Positions 37,538 to 46,116 of a stretch of DNA of 64,000 nucleotides are shown piece after piece. Under the pieces are notes generated by a model that was not told where the DNA came from, searched no databases, and was given only the letters and a program-made list of their open reading frames with translations. A program made the translations under genes and the position numbers. How positions within the stretch are numbered: the stretch's first letter is position 1; each line of letters begins with the position of its first letter. The DNA is from Hyphomicrobium sp. (GTDB lineage Bacteria; Pseudomonadota; Alphaproteobacteria; Rhizobiales; Hyphomicrobiaceae): positions 1 to 64,000 of the forward strand of contig JAKFUV010000018.1 of NCBI GenBank assembly GCA_021732485.1. Direction: 5' to 3'.

Positions 37538-37807
37538 ATGACGACGACCAAAACTCCGGCGAAGAGCCACGCCGACATCAAGGATATGGCCTTCGAGCGG
37601 GCCCTCAAGGAACTTGAAGCGATTGTCGGGCGGCTGGAGCGCGGCGACGTCGAGCTTGAAGAGAGCATCGCAATCTATGAACGCGGTGAGGCACTGCGCG
37701 ATCATTGCGATCGCCTGCTGCGCCAAGCCGAAGCCAAGGTCGAAAAGTTGACGCTCGGCGCCGATGGCCGGCCGAAGGGCAGCGAACCGCTAGATCCCGA
37801 AAAATGA
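37538..37807 (+). CDS. xseB: Exodeoxyribonuclease VII small subunit
   Basis: XseB is the small helical subunit of exonuclease VII, which degrades single-stranded DNA with XseA. The 89-residue product has the family core [39 protein letters not shown] and [13 protein letters not shown]. The start at 37538 is set by AAAGG about nine bases upstream; the open frame to 37433 lies inside the deacetylase gene. A GACCGG-ATG-CCGGTC hairpin follows directly at 37808-37822, without a T tract. xseA is not in the window. Confidence 0.95.
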   Translation: MTTTKTPAKSHADIKDMAFERALKELEAIVGRLERGDVELEESIAIYERGEALRDHCDRLLRQAEAKVEKLTLGADGRPKGSEPLDPEK

Positions 37808-37972
37808 GACCGGATGCCGGTCCTAGGGCTGCAAAAAACACAGCAGCTTAAAGTGTTCACTCAGCTTTTCGCGGAGCTGCTCTGGTCATGCCCGAACTTG
37901 TGAGATGCTTTGAACCTCTGTACTAACCTCTGACGCTTTCAATCTGCAAAATACAAACGCTGCGAGATCATC

Positions 37973-38341
37973 ATGAACGACATGGCAAGCCTCATCGGTC
38001 GGGTTCTTTTGGCCCTTCTGTTCATCCAAGCCGGCATCGGCAAGATATCCGGCTACGAGGGTGCGGGCGGCTACATGCAGACCTTTGGCATCCCGGCTGC
38101 GCTTCTGCCGGCGGTCATCGCACTTGAGGTCGTTGGCGGTGCGATGGTGATGCTCGGCTTTTTTTCGCGGTTCGCTGCACTTGCCCTCGCCTTGTTCACA
38201 CTCGCGGCGGCTGCGATTTTCCACAACATGTTCGCCGATCAATCGCAGTCCATCATGTTCATGAAAAATGTGGCGGTTGCCGGTGGCCTGTTGATGGTCT
38301 TTGCGCAGGGCCCTGGACGCTTTTCAATCAACAATCGCTGA
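37973..38341 (+). CDS. DoxX family membrane protein
   Basis: This inner-membrane protein of 122 residues has four predicted helices and the DoxX pattern: LIGRVLLALLFIQAGIGKIS, PAALLPAVIALEVVGGAMVM, RFAALALALFTLAAAAIFHN and KNVAVAGGLLMVFAQGPGRF. Family members are associated with redox and thiol/sulfur stress, but few have a defined reaction. It is convergent with the exported superoxide dismutase gene, with a possible terminator in the 63-bp gap. Confidence 0.92.
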   Translation: MNDMASLIGRVLLALLFIQAGIGKISGYEGAGGYMQTFGIPAALLPAVIALEVVGGAMVMLGFFSRFAALALALFTLAAAAIFHNMFADQSQSIMFMKNVAVAGGLLMVFAQGPGRFSINNR

Positions 38342-38378
38342 CGACGGACGGCGCTCGGACGCACCACCCGTCGTTTTT
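38341..38378 (+). terminator. Possible terminator after the DoxX gene
   Basis: ACGACGG (38341-38347) pairs with CCGTCGT (38368-38374), with an inner GCG/CGC pairing in the 20-nt loop, and four more T residues follow. The loop is long, so strength is uncertain. Confidence 0.45.
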
Positions 38379-38404
38379 GCAATCGCGGCGATCGATTGTG
38401 GAAA

Positions 38405-39121
38405 TCAGCCGGCCGCTGATTTGAAGTTAGCCGACGCCTTATCCCAATTGACCGTGTTCCACCATGCCGTCAGATAATCGGCGCGCTTGTTCTTGTGCTT
38501 GAGATAGTAAGCGTGTTCCCACACATCGACGCCAATCACCGGTTTGGCGGCAAGCTCCATGTGTGGGGTGTCTTGGTTGGCCGTGCTGAAGACTGTGAGC
38601 TTCTTGTCGCGGCCGACGGCGAGCCACGCCCACCCCGAGCCGAAACGGCCCATGGCAGCCTTCGTGACCTCTTCGATCATTTTGTCTTTTGATCCGAACG
38701 CGGCATCAATCGCCTGCGCCAGATCGCCGGTCGGCGCCTTGGCGCCACCGGGCGTCATAACGTCCCAGAAAAACGTATGGTTGAAATGCCCACCGAGATT
38801 ATTGCGCACCGCCGTCCGGCTTTCGGTCGGGATAGCATCAATGGACGTTAATATCTCAACGATCGGTTTGGTCTTCAGTTCAGGAACTTTGCCGGCGAGC
38901 TTGTTCAAATTGGTGATGAAGGCCTGATGGTGGCCGCTGTGATGCACCGTCATTGTCGCCGTGTCGATGTGCGGCTCGAGCGCCTCATAGCCGTAACCGA
39001 GGGGCGGCAGCTTAAAAGCAGCCTCCCCCGCATCTTCGGCAAACGCTGCGGTTGAATACCGCGCGGTTCCACCGATCAAGGCTGTGGCGGCAAGTGTTCG
39101 AATGAGGTCGCGACGATTCAT
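38405..39121 (-). CDS. Superoxide dismutase (Fe/Mn), Tat-exported
   Basis: This Fe/Mn superoxide dismutase of 238 residues carries an N-terminal twin-arginine signal (NRRDLIRTLAATALIGGTA, then an AFA-like cleavage site), so it is predicted to be exported folded to the periplasm. The enzyme core has LPPLGYGYEALEPHID, TVHHSGHHQAFITNLNKL, NLGGHFNHTFFWDVM, FGSGWAWLAVG and GVDVWEHAYYLKHKNKRADY. These give the three His and one Asp metal ligands. Metal preference is not decided by these motifs. Most alphaproteobacterial Fe-SODs are cytoplasmic and lack such a signal. It is convergent with the DoxX gene. Confidence 0.95.
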   Translation of the reverse strand: MNRRDLIRTLAATALIGGTARYSTAAFAEDAGEAAFKLPPLGYGYEALEPHIDTATMTVHHSGHHQAFITNLNKLAGKVPELKTKPIVEILTSIDAIPTESRTAVRNNLGGHFNHTFFWDVMTPGGAKAPTGDLAQAIDAAFGSKDKMIEEVTKAAMGRFGSGWAWLAVGRDKKLTVFSTANQDTPHMELAAKPVIGVDVWEHAYYLKHKNKRADYLTAWWNTVNWDKASANFKSAAG

Positions 39122-39250
39122 CTGGAGTGCTCCGGCTTTGGGGAAGAAAGGGCTCTAGACCATTGAGTGGTTGCAAGTGCCGCAGCAGATCACCGATAAC
39201 GGCGACCTTGCACCACAGCAAACATGAGCCTTTTAGTGGACGTTTTGATT

Positions 39251-39991
39251 ATGGCACAATCACGTTTGGATTTGCGCTTGGTGCAGGCGGGGCTTGTCGC
39301 CACGCGCTCCAGAGCCCGCGATTTGATCTTGCGCGGCTTCGTCTCGGTTGACGGTGTTGCGTGCGACAAACCCAGCCAGACGCTCGCCGATGACGCCCGC
39401 ATCGCGCTCTCAACCAATGCACCGCAGTACGTTTCACGCGGCGCTGAAAAGCTGGTTGCGGCATTGGACCAGTTCGGCTTTGAGGCTCGCGGTGCGGCAG
39501 CGCTCGACATCGGCGCGTCGACGGGCGGATTTACCGAGGTGCTGCTCTCGCGCGGCGCACGCTGGGTTTATGCCGTCGATGTTGGGCAACGGCAGCTTCA
39601 CGAAAAGCTTCGTCGAGATGTGCGTGTGATCTCGCTCGAGCAGCAGGACGCACGGACTTTGAGCCGCGATCTGGTCCCCGATCCGATCACCGCCGTGGTG
39701 GCGGACGTGAGTTTCATCTCGCTGACGAAAGTTCTAGCGCCCGCTATGGCGTTGACGGCTCCAGGCGCGTGGCTCGTCGCGCTGATCAAGCCGCAGTTCG
39801 AGGTGGGACCAGACGCTGTCGCCAGTGGCGGCATCGTGCGGGACGAGGCCGCGCGAGACGCCGCGGTCGACGCGGTCCGCCAGTGGATTGCAGGCGTCGA
39901 TGGATGGCGCGTCGTCGGACTGATCCCGTCGCCGATCCTCGGCGGATCGGGCAATACGGAATATCTAATCGGGGCGCGTCGCGATGGGTGA
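39251..39991 (+). CDS. tlyA: TlyA family rRNA methyltransferase / hemolysin A
   Basis: TlyA proteins are 2'-O-methyltransferases of rRNA cytidines (C1409 in 16S and, in some species, C1920 in 23S). The 246-residue product has an N-terminal S4 domain (RLDLRLVQAGLVATRSRARD, GFVSVDGVACDKPSQTLAD) and an FtsJ-like domain (ALDIGASTGGFTEVLLSRGA, VYAVDVGQRQL, VADVSFISLTKVL, LIKPQFEVG). The K-D-K-E-type catalytic residues are plausible in these motifs. The start at 39251 is taken as the S4 domain begins there; 39224 is possible. It overlaps the next methyltransferase gene by 8 bp. Confidence 0.94.
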   Translation: MAQSRLDLRLVQAGLVATRSRARDLILRGFVSVDGVACDKPSQTLADDARIALSTNAPQYVSRGAEKLVAALDQFGFEARGAAALDIGASTGGFTEVLLSRGARWVYAVDVGQRQLHEKLRRDVRVISLEQQDARTLSRDLVPDPITAVVADVSFISLTKVLAPAMALTAPGAWLVALIKPQFEVGPDAVASGGIVRDEAARDAAVDAVRQWIAGVDGWRVVGLIPSPILGGSGNTEYLIGARRDG

Positions 39992-41234
39992 TGTGCGCGA
40001 CGTCGAAATCGCCCGCATTGGTGCGCAAGGTGACGGCCTCGTCATCGGCGGCGATGGTCCGCTGTACGTGCCGTTCACACTCGCCGGCGAGCGTGTGCGC
40101 ATCGAGGTGACAGGCGCTGTCGCCAAGATGATCGAAATCCTTGAGCCGAGCCATGACCGGATCACGCCCGTTTGCCAGCACTTCGGTCGCTGTGGTGGAT
40201 GCGCGCTCCAGCATATGGCGCCGCCGGCATATCTATCGTGGAAACACGATCAAGTCGTCGCAGCGTTCAAGGCGCGCGGCTTTGATGTGACAATCGATGC
40301 GGTCATACCAGCACGCGGGTTGCGCCGCCGCGCGACGTTTTCGGCGCACCACGATCAGCACCGCGTGCGGCTTGGTTTCCACGCCTCGGGCACGCATGAT
40401 CTGATCGATGTTATCGAATGCCCGGTGCTCGACAGCCGCATCGTTGCAGCACTCCCGGCGATACGGCGGATGATTGATCCCTTGATGCCCAAACGCGAAA
40501 ATGTCCGCATCAGCGCCACGATGATGACGTCGGGGATTGATGTTGCCGTGGAGGGCATCCGCCGTACATTGACCGCCGATGTTCGCACCCGTCTCGCGCG
40601 TGATGCCGCCGAACTTCACTTGGCGCGCGTCAGCGTCGATGGCGATACGGTCTATGAAGTGTTGCCCGCGTCGCTTGAATTCGGCTCGGCCGAGGTCGTC
40701 ATCCCCGCGCAGATTTTCATCCAGGCCGTGCGTGAGGCCGAACAAGACATGGCTGCGATCATCATTGCCGCTGTTGGCAAAGCAAAACGCGTGGTCGATC
40801 TGTTTTCCGGCGTGGGCGCCTTCACGTTCCCACTGGGACGCGCTGCAAAAGTGACGGCCTTCGATAGCGATGCTCGGGCCATAGGTGCGCTGAATGCCGC
40901 CGTCAAACGCGCGAGTGGTTTGAAGCCAATTTCCGCCCACGTGCGCGACTTGTTTCGCGAGCCGCTGTCGGCGGTCGAGCTGAATGATTTCGATGCCATC
41001 GTTTTCGATCCACCGCGCGCGGGGGCCGAAGCGCAGTCGCGCATGATTGCAAAATCAAAGGTCAAAACGGTCGTTGCGGTGTCATGCAATCCAGCAACGC
41101 TAGCCCGCGATGCGCGCATTCTCGTCGATGGCGGATATACCATGACGGACGTGACGCCCATCGATCAGTTCCGGTATTCGCCGCACATTGAAGCCGTCGG
41201 CGTTTTTCGCCGTGAGAAGCCGGAAAGGCTCTAG
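39984..41234 (+). CDS. 23S rRNA (uracil-5-)-methyltransferase, RlmD/TrmA family
   Basis: This 416-residue enzyme transfers a methyl group from SAM to C5 of uridine in rRNA or tRNA. An N-terminal TRAM-like OB domain (IARIGAQGDGLVIGGDGPLY) is followed by an iron-sulfur cluster motif (PVCQHFGRCGGCALQHM). A SAM domain follows (VVDLFSGVGAFTFPLGRAAK, VFDPPRAGAEAQSRM), with the catalytic nucleophile in VAVSCNPATLARD. The cysteine cluster favours RlmC/RlmD over TrmA. It overlaps tlyA by eight bases, forming an RNA-methylation operon, and overlaps the convergent sirtuin gene by four. Confidence 0.93.
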   Translation: MGDVRDVEIARIGAQGDGLVIGGDGPLYVPFTLAGERVRIEVTGAVAKMIEILEPSHDRITPVCQHFGRCGGCALQHMAPPAYLSWKHDQVVAAFKARGFDVTIDAVIPARGLRRRATFSAHHDQHRVRLGFHASGTHDLIDVIECPVLDSRIVAALPAIRRMIDPLMPKRENVRISATMMTSGIDVAVEGIRRTLTADVRTRLARDAAELHLARVSVDGDTVYEVLPASLEFGSAEVVIPAQIFIQAVREAEQDMAAIIIAAVGKAKRVVDLFSGVGAFTFPLGRAAKVTAFDSDARAIGALNAAVKRASGLKPISAHVRDLFREPLSAVELNDFDAIVFDPPRAGAEAQSRMIAKSKVKTVVAVSCNPATLARDARILVDGGYTMTDVTPIDQFRYSPHIEAVGVFRREKPERL

Positions 41235-41938
41235 CCGTTCGCGCCGAGCATCCGCTCGACAAAACGCGGGACGACGTCGGTCGCGGGGCCATAGATCGCT
41301 TCATCAAAGAGGCTGGCGCCTTGTGACGGTTCGAGATTGAGTTCGATGGTGCGCGCCCCGGATGCCTTCGCTTCGGTCACGAAACCGGCAGCCGGATAGA
41401 CATGGCCGCTCGTGCCGATCGAAACGAACAAATCGCACGTCAGCAACAGGTCGCTAATACGGCCGAGATCGTAGGGCGTTTCGCCGAACCAAACCACGTC
41501 AGGGCGCATGCCGCCGGTTTTTGCGCAGGAGGGGCAAGGTGTGCTGGTCGCCAGATCGATGTGCCACGCATGACGGCTGGCGCAATACGAGCAGAACGCC
41601 TTCAAGGCTTCGCCATGCATGTGAATGAGTGATTTTGTTCCGGCGGCCTCGTGCAGCGCGTCGACATTCTGCGTGACGATCACGACACCGCCGTGTTCCG
41701 CTTCGAGGCGTGCCAGGGCAAAATGCGCGGCGTTCGGCGTAATGCTGGTGTGCAGTCTGCGGCGCATATTGTAAAAATCGTGGACGGCGTCGGGGTTGCG
41801 TTCAAATCCCTCCGGCGTTGCCACCTCGCGCCAATCGTACTTGGCCCAGATGCCGGCTGGATCGCGAAACGTTGAAACACCGGATTCAGCCGACAGGCCT
41901 GCACCGGTGAGGACAACGATGCGATCATAGATTGGCAT
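41231..41938 (-). CDS. cobB: NAD-dependent protein deacylase, sirtuin class III
   Basis: This sirtuin of 235 residues removes acyl groups from lysines using NAD. Motifs are VVLTGAGLSAESGVSTFRDP, VTQNVDALHEAAG, the catalytic His in IHMHGEAL, four zinc cysteines (CSYC and CPSC), GMRPDVVWFGE and GTSGHVYPAAGF. The pair Tyr and Arg in HDFYNMRRRL is the SIRT5-like signature of desuccinylase/demalonylase activity. It is in the cytoplasm. It is convergent with the methyltransferase gene and downstream of aroC. The CobB-type name follows the family. Confidence 0.94.
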   Translation of the reverse strand: MPIYDRIVVLTGAGLSAESGVSTFRDPAGIWAKYDWREVATPEGFERNPDAVHDFYNMRRRLHTSITPNAAHFALARLEAEHGGVVIVTQNVDALHEAAGTKSLIHMHGEALKAFCSYCASRHAWHIDLATSTPCPSCAKTGGMRPDVVWFGETPYDLGRISDLLLTCDLFVSIGTSGHVYPAAGFVTEAKASGARTIELNLEPSQGASLFDEAIYGPATDVVPRFVERMLGANG

Positions 41939-41994
41939 GCGGTGGGTCCTGCCCCTGAGACGGCTGAACTGCGTCGGGTACTACGAGCCAATCA

Positions 41995-43083
41995 TCACAC
42001 GCCGCATTGGCCGCGATGGCGGAGAAAATGATCGGCCAGTACGATGGCCATCATCGCTTCGCCGACGGGGACGGCACGAATCCCGACACACGGATCATGA
42101 CGGCCCTTTGTGACGATATCGGTGTCGTGGCCCTGATTGTCGATGGTTTTGCGCGGCGACAGGATCGACGACGTCGGTTTGACAGCGAAGCGGCAGACGA
42201 TGTCCTGTCCGCTCGAAATGCCGCCGAGAATTCCACCGGCATGGTTTGACAGGAACTCCGGTCGGCCATCGTGGCCGATGCGGATTTCATCGGCGTTCTG
42301 TTCGCCGGTGAGTGCGGCAGCAGCCATGCCTGCACCGATCTCGACACCTTTTACGGCGTTGATCGACATCATGGCGGACGCGAGATCCTGATCGAGCTTG
42401 CCGTAGAGCGGCGCCCCCCAACCGGCCGGCACACCTTCGGCGACGACCTCGATCACGGCACCGCATGATGATCCAGCCTTGCGGATGCCATCGAGGTAGC
42501 TCTCCCACGCCAACGCAGTTTGGGCGTCGGGGCAGAAGAACGGATTAGCGTCGACGTCGGACCAGTTCCAACGGGCTCGATCGATACTGTGCGGACCCAT
42601 CTGCACGAGAGCGCCGCGAACGGTGACGCCATCGATGACTTGTCTGGCTATGGCGCCGGCGGCGACGCGCGACGCCGTCTCGCGCGCTGACGATCTCCCG
42701 CCGCCACGATAGTCGCGGATGCCATATTTGGCATCGTAGGTGATGTCGGCATGACCCGGGCGATATTTGTCTTTGATGTCGCCGTAATCTTTCGAGCGCT
42801 GGTCGGTATTCTGAATCTCCAGTGCGATGGGCGCGCCGGTCGAGACCTGCTGGCCGGCGGCATTGTCGAAGACGCCTGATAAAATCCGCACCTCATCGGC
42901 CTCGCGGCGTTGCGTCGTGAACCGCGATTGGCCGGGCTTTCGCTTATCGAGAAACGCTTGAATTCTTTCGCGATCAATGACGATGCCGGGGGGGCAGCCA
43001 TCGACCACAGCGCCGATGGCCGGGCCATGGCTCTCCCCCCATGTCGTGACCCGAAACAAATGGCCGAAAGTGTTGTGCGACAT
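41995..43083 (-). CDS. aroC: Chorismate synthase
   Basis: AroC eliminates phosphate from EPSP to give chorismate, using reduced FMN, in the shikimate pathway. The 362-residue protein has [40 protein letters not shown], the flavin/substrate residues in [70 protein letters not shown] and [17 protein letters not shown]. The ATG at 43083 gives the conserved N-terminus; the frame is open to 43212 but lacks conservation there. It seems to be monocistronic. Confidence 0.98.
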   Translation of the reverse strand: MSHNTFGHLFRVTTWGESHGPAIGAVVDGCPPGIVIDRERIQAFLDKRKPGQSRFTTQRREADEVRILSGVFDNAAGQQVSTGAPIALEIQNTDQRSKDYGDIKDKYRPGHADITYDAKYGIRDYRGGGRSSARETASRVAAGAIARQVIDGVTVRGALVQMGPHSIDRARWNWSDVDANPFFCPDAQTALAWESYLDGIRKAGSSCGAVIEVVAEGVPAGWGAPLYGKLDQDLASAMMSINAVKGVEIGAGMAAAALTGEQNADEIRIGHDGRPEFLSNHAGGILGGISSGQDIVCRFAVKPTSSILSPRKTIDNQGHDTDIVTKGRHDPCVGIRAVPVGEAMMAIVLADHFLRHRGQCGV

Positions 43084-43692
43084 GCTCCGACCATTGCTCT
43101 TTGCTGCGCCGCTAGACCCCGAAACGTGACAGGGCACGTTGGATGGTCCTGCAACGGTGTGTTGCCAATTGGTGTCACCGATCTTCTTAGGAGCGCCGAC
43201 CCAGGCCCGCAAGCCCGCCGGGATGGCAAAGCAGGTGACAAGCTCAGCCGACGCAGATTAACTGCCCAATAGTTCAGCGTTCGCCGTAGGTTCCGCCACG
43301 CTTGCGATCGATCGATCGGCGAAGAACGGTCAAAGTCCATGGAGTTTGCATCGCATTTGCAACTCGGCCGAGCACGCTTTTCTGCCTGAACGCAGACGGC
43401 GTCGCATCGCGAGATCGCAGCTTGTGAGACGTGGTGCGAATTGGCCCAGCGGCAAAGCCGAAGGGGCCGCGTTGTTGTCAGAAGTTCAGCGTTGTGCGCC
43501 CGCAGCGGTTCGCTGTGTCGGCGTCTCTAACGGTCACTCATCCCGAGTCTGAGCAACTCACGGGCGAGCGATTGTCCACGCACATTTGAGATGGATGTGA
43601 GGAAGAGCCGGAGAGCCGCTTCTCCGGCTCTTTTTTTATCAGGATATCCTCCCGGCGCATCGCGTAAGCCCATTGCTGCGGCGAGCCCGACG
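43084..43692. other. Non-coding stretch with an orphan terminator; possible small RNA
   Basis: These 609 bases between aroC and the histidine phosphatase hold no convincing protein gene. The best frame (43346-43552, +) starts with TTG and is Arg-rich without family features. A strong plus-strand terminator ends at 43637, while both flanking genes are on the minus strand. A plus-strand transcript of up to about 400 nt ending there is therefore possible. I could not match it to RNase P, tmRNA, SRP or 6S RNA by eye. Confidence 0.5.
43603..43637 (+). terminator. Strong intrinsic terminator without an upstream plus-strand gene
   Basis: AAGAGCCGGAGA (43603-43614) pairs perfectly with TCTCCGGCTCTT (43621-43632) around GCCGCT, followed by a run of T residues. 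The T tract is on the plus strand only. No plus-strand coding gene lies upstream. Confidence 0.9.
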
Positions 43693-44289
43693 TTAAACCC
43701 AGCTCAAGCGGTCGTTCGAAAGCAGCATGATCTGGTCTTGTGGCACGGCGAGAAATGGCACGTCGCCCGGCGCGATCCCCAGAACGGCTGCGCGCGCGAC
43801 ACGGCTAACGCCACCATGCGACACAGCCACGGTATCGCGATCGAGCGTCACCAACCAGTCTGTGACCCGGTCTTGCAGGTCGCGGTAACTTTCGCCGCCA
43901 TTTGGGCGCCAGCCAAACGGGTCCAAGGATTTTTGCCGCAAACCTTCCGGGTCGATGTGTGCGAGGCCGGACGCCAGCAGACCTTCCCAATGCCCATAGT
44001 GCAATTCGCGCAGGCGCGGATCACGCCTAAAGGCGTCTCGCTCGAAGCCAAGCTCGTCGCGCACGATCTGCATCGTTTCAACGGCGCGCGACAGCGGGCT
44101 CGACACGAAATCGGCGTTCTGAATTTTGTTGGAAAGCGTGCTCAGAGTTCGGCCGTTGCGTCGCGCTTGCGCGCGTCCGGTGTCGTTCATTGGGATATCG
44201 CGTTGACCTTGATAGCGGGCCTCGCGGTTCCAGTCCGTCTCGCCGTGGCGAATAAAATAGAGCGTCAATCCTGGTCGCAGGAAGGTCAC
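43693..44289 (-). CDS. Histidine phosphatase family protein
   Basis: This phosphoglycerate-mutase-like phosphatase of 198 residues has the catalytic RHG motif (LYFIRHGETDWN), then GQRDIPMNDTGRAQA, FVSSPLSRAVETMQIV, RLRELHYGHWEG and the second His in TVAVSHGGVSRVARA. The cofactor-independent phosphatase branch (GpmB/CobC-like) fits best; the substrate is unknown. The start is a GTG at 44289, 11 bp downstream of fabI, so it is likely in its operon. Confidence 0.92.
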   Translation of the reverse strand: MTFLRPGLTLYFIRHGETDWNREARYQGQRDIPMNDTGRAQARRNGRTLSTLSNKIQNADFVSSPLSRAVETMQIVRDELGFERDAFRRDPRLRELHYGHWEGLLASGLAHIDPEGLRQKSLDPFGWRPNGGESYRDLQDRVTDWLVTLDRDTVAVSHGGVSRVARAAVLGIAPGDVPFLAVPQDQIMLLSNDRLSWV

Positions 44290-44300
44290 GCGTCACGCAC

Positions 44301-45152
44301 TCATGCCGGGTCGTGTTTGACGACCGAGATGTCGGGAGCATCTTCGTTTTTCATGCCCTGGACGTGGTATCCGCTGTCGACGTGATGGACTTCGCCGGTG
44401 ACGCCGCGTGACAAATCCGACAACAAATATAAGCCGGATGCGCCGACGTCTTCGATCGTCACGGTGCGGCGCAGCGGCGAATTGTATTCGTTCCACTTCA
44501 AGATGTAGCGGAAGTCGGAAATTCCGGATGCCGCCAGCGTCTTGATGGGCCCTGCCGAGATGGCGTTGACGCGGATGTTGTTGCGGCCAAGATCGGACGC
44601 GAGATAGCGCACGCTGGCTTCGAGCGCCGCTTTGGCAACGCCCATGACATTATAATGCGGCATGACTTTTTCAGCGCCGTAGTAGGTCAGCGTCAGCATC
44701 GAGCCGCCTTTGTCCATCAGCTTTTCGGCGCGCTGGGCGAGGGCGGTGAACGAGTAGCAGGAGATCAGCAGGCTTTGCGTGAAGTTCTTCTCGCTGGTGT
44801 CAACGTAGCGGCCATCGAGTTCATTCTTGTCGGCAAAGGCGATGGCATGCACCAGAAAGTCCAACCGGCCCCAGGTCTTCGCCAGAGTGTCGAACACGGC
44901 GTCCATCGACGCCGCATCCGTCACGTCGCATGGCAGCACCACGTTCGAGCCCAATTCAGCGGCCAACGGCTCAACGCGCTTTTTCAACGCGTCGCCCTGA
45001 TAGGTGAGTGCGATTTCGGCGCCCTGAGCCGCTGCTGCCTTGGCGATACCCCAGGCGATCGAGCGATTGTTGGCGACGCCCATGACCAAACCGCGCTTGC
45101 CGGCCATTAAATTTCCGGTCGCCACGGCTGTGTTCGCCTCTGAAACCGTCAT
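44301..45152 (-). CDS. fabI: Enoyl-[acyl-carrier-protein] reductase (NADH), FabI
   Basis: FabI performs the last reduction in each fatty-acid elongation round. The 283-residue product has the SDR-like FabI pattern: GKRGLVMGVANNRSIAWGIA, ALTYQGDALKKRVEPLA, LDFLVHAIAFADKNEL and MLTLTYYGAEKVMPHYNVMG with the Tyr-x6-Tyr-x-Lys-type site (YYGAEKVMPHYNVMGVAKAA). RVNAISAGPIKTLAASGI and HHVDSGYHVQGM follow. The ATG at 45152 has GAGG about seven bases upstream and gives a 15-residue lead before the domain; M at 45107 is an alternative. A histidine phosphatase follows closely. Confidence 0.96.
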   Translation of the reverse strand: MTVSEANTAVATGNLMAGKRGLVMGVANNRSIAWGIAKAAAAQGAEIALTYQGDALKKRVEPLAAELGSNVVLPCDVTDAASMDAVFDTLAKTWGRLDFLVHAIAFADKNELDGRYVDTSEKNFTQSLLISCYSFTALAQRAEKLMDKGGSMLTLTYYGAEKVMPHYNVMGVAKAALEASVRYLASDLGRNNIRVNAISAGPIKTLAASGISDFRYILKWNEYNSPLRRTVTIEDVGASGLYLLSDLSRGVTGEVHHVDSGYHVQGMKNEDAPDISVVKHDPA

Positions 45153-45352
45153 CAGGCCTCGTTCCTTGGTCGGTTCACGCAAAAGGTGCGGGGTAAATCG
45201 TGCGGCATCCTACACAAAAGGCTCAATGGGTCCAGATGGCCAAACGCGCGGCCACCGACGCAGGCCCCGGGGCTGCTCCATGCCACGGGACGAGCGCTAA
45301 ATCTGGCGGAATTTTTGATTAAATTATAAAAACTTGCGGCCGCAGGCGCCGT

Positions 45353-46096
45353 TTAATGCGCCTCGGCTTGCATGGGCTGAGCGCCGGCCAGTTTCGGCCG
45401 CTCAGAACCGGCGATCCGGCCGTCGTCGATGCGGATGATCCGATCGGCAAATTTCAGGGTGCGGTGATCGTGGGTCACGGCGAGCACGGCGCGGTTGGTG
45501 TCTTGCGCAACCCGCGACAGCAAATCCATCACAGCGAGACCGTTTTCAGCATCGAGCGCGGCGGTCGGCTCGTCGGCGAGGATGACCGACGGCGAACCGG
45601 CCAATGCGCGCGCGATGGCGACGCGTTGTTTTTCGCCTCCCGACATTTTCGACGGGCTGGCGTTGATGCGGTGGCCGAGGCCGACGGCTTCAAGCGCTTC
45701 GGCGGCATCGTCGTAGGCGTTGGGACCGCTCTGATCGCGCAGGTCGAGGGCTAGCATGACATTTTCAACGGCGGTCAGTGTCGGCACCAGATTGTAGCCT
45801 TGGAAAATGAAGCCGACGTGCTTGCGGCGCAGGTTTGCCAACCCTTCGGCGTTCATGTTGGCGGTTGCATGGCCGGCGACCGATAAGCGGCCCTCGTTAG
45901 GTGTCAGGATGCAGCCGAGGATCGACAGCAATGTTGTTTTGCCGGACCCGGACGGTCCCATCAGCAAGGTCAGTTCGCCGGTGTGCAATTGCAGATCGAT
46001 GTTTTTCAGAACCGTCACCTGCGTCGGCGCGGTACCGAGGATTTTCACGATGCCCTCGGCTTCGAGGATCACTTTGCTGTTAGCTGGATGTGACAC
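45353..46096 (-). CDS. ABC transporter ATP-binding protein, DevA/LolD-like
   Basis: This 247-residue ABC ATPase has Walker A (GPSGSGKTT), the Q-loop in FIFQGYNLVP, the signature KMSGGEKQRVAIARAL, Walker B (VILADEPTAALD) and the H-loop in AVTHDHR. It belongs to the MacB/LolD/DevA group that powers export with an FtsX-type permease. The start is a GTG at 46096, supported by GAGGAAA seven bases upstream and a 20-bp gap to the permease stop; the frame to 46189 lies inside the permease gene. With the permease it forms DevCA-like parts; a DevB-like adaptor is at 51608. Confidence 0.93.
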   Translation of the reverse strand: MSHPANSKVILEAEGIVKILGTAPTQVTVLKNIDLQLHTGELTLLMGPSGSGKTTLLSILGCILTPNEGRLSVAGHATANMNAEGLANLRRKHVGFIFQGYNLVPTLTAVENVMLALDLRDQSGPNAYDDAAEALEAVGLGHRINASPSKMSGGEKQRVAIARALAGSPSVILADEPTAALDAENGLAVMDLLSRVAQDTNRAVLAVTHDHRTLKFADRIIRIDDGRIAGSERPKLAGAQPMQAEAH

Positions 46097-46116
46097 GGTC
46101 GTTTCCTCAAAATCCG

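Noticed and set aside
43346-43552. A 68-codon plus-strand frame upstream of the orphan terminator
   Set aside because: TTG start, Arg-rich, no ribosome site of note and no family features; a non-coding RNA explains the terminator at least as well.
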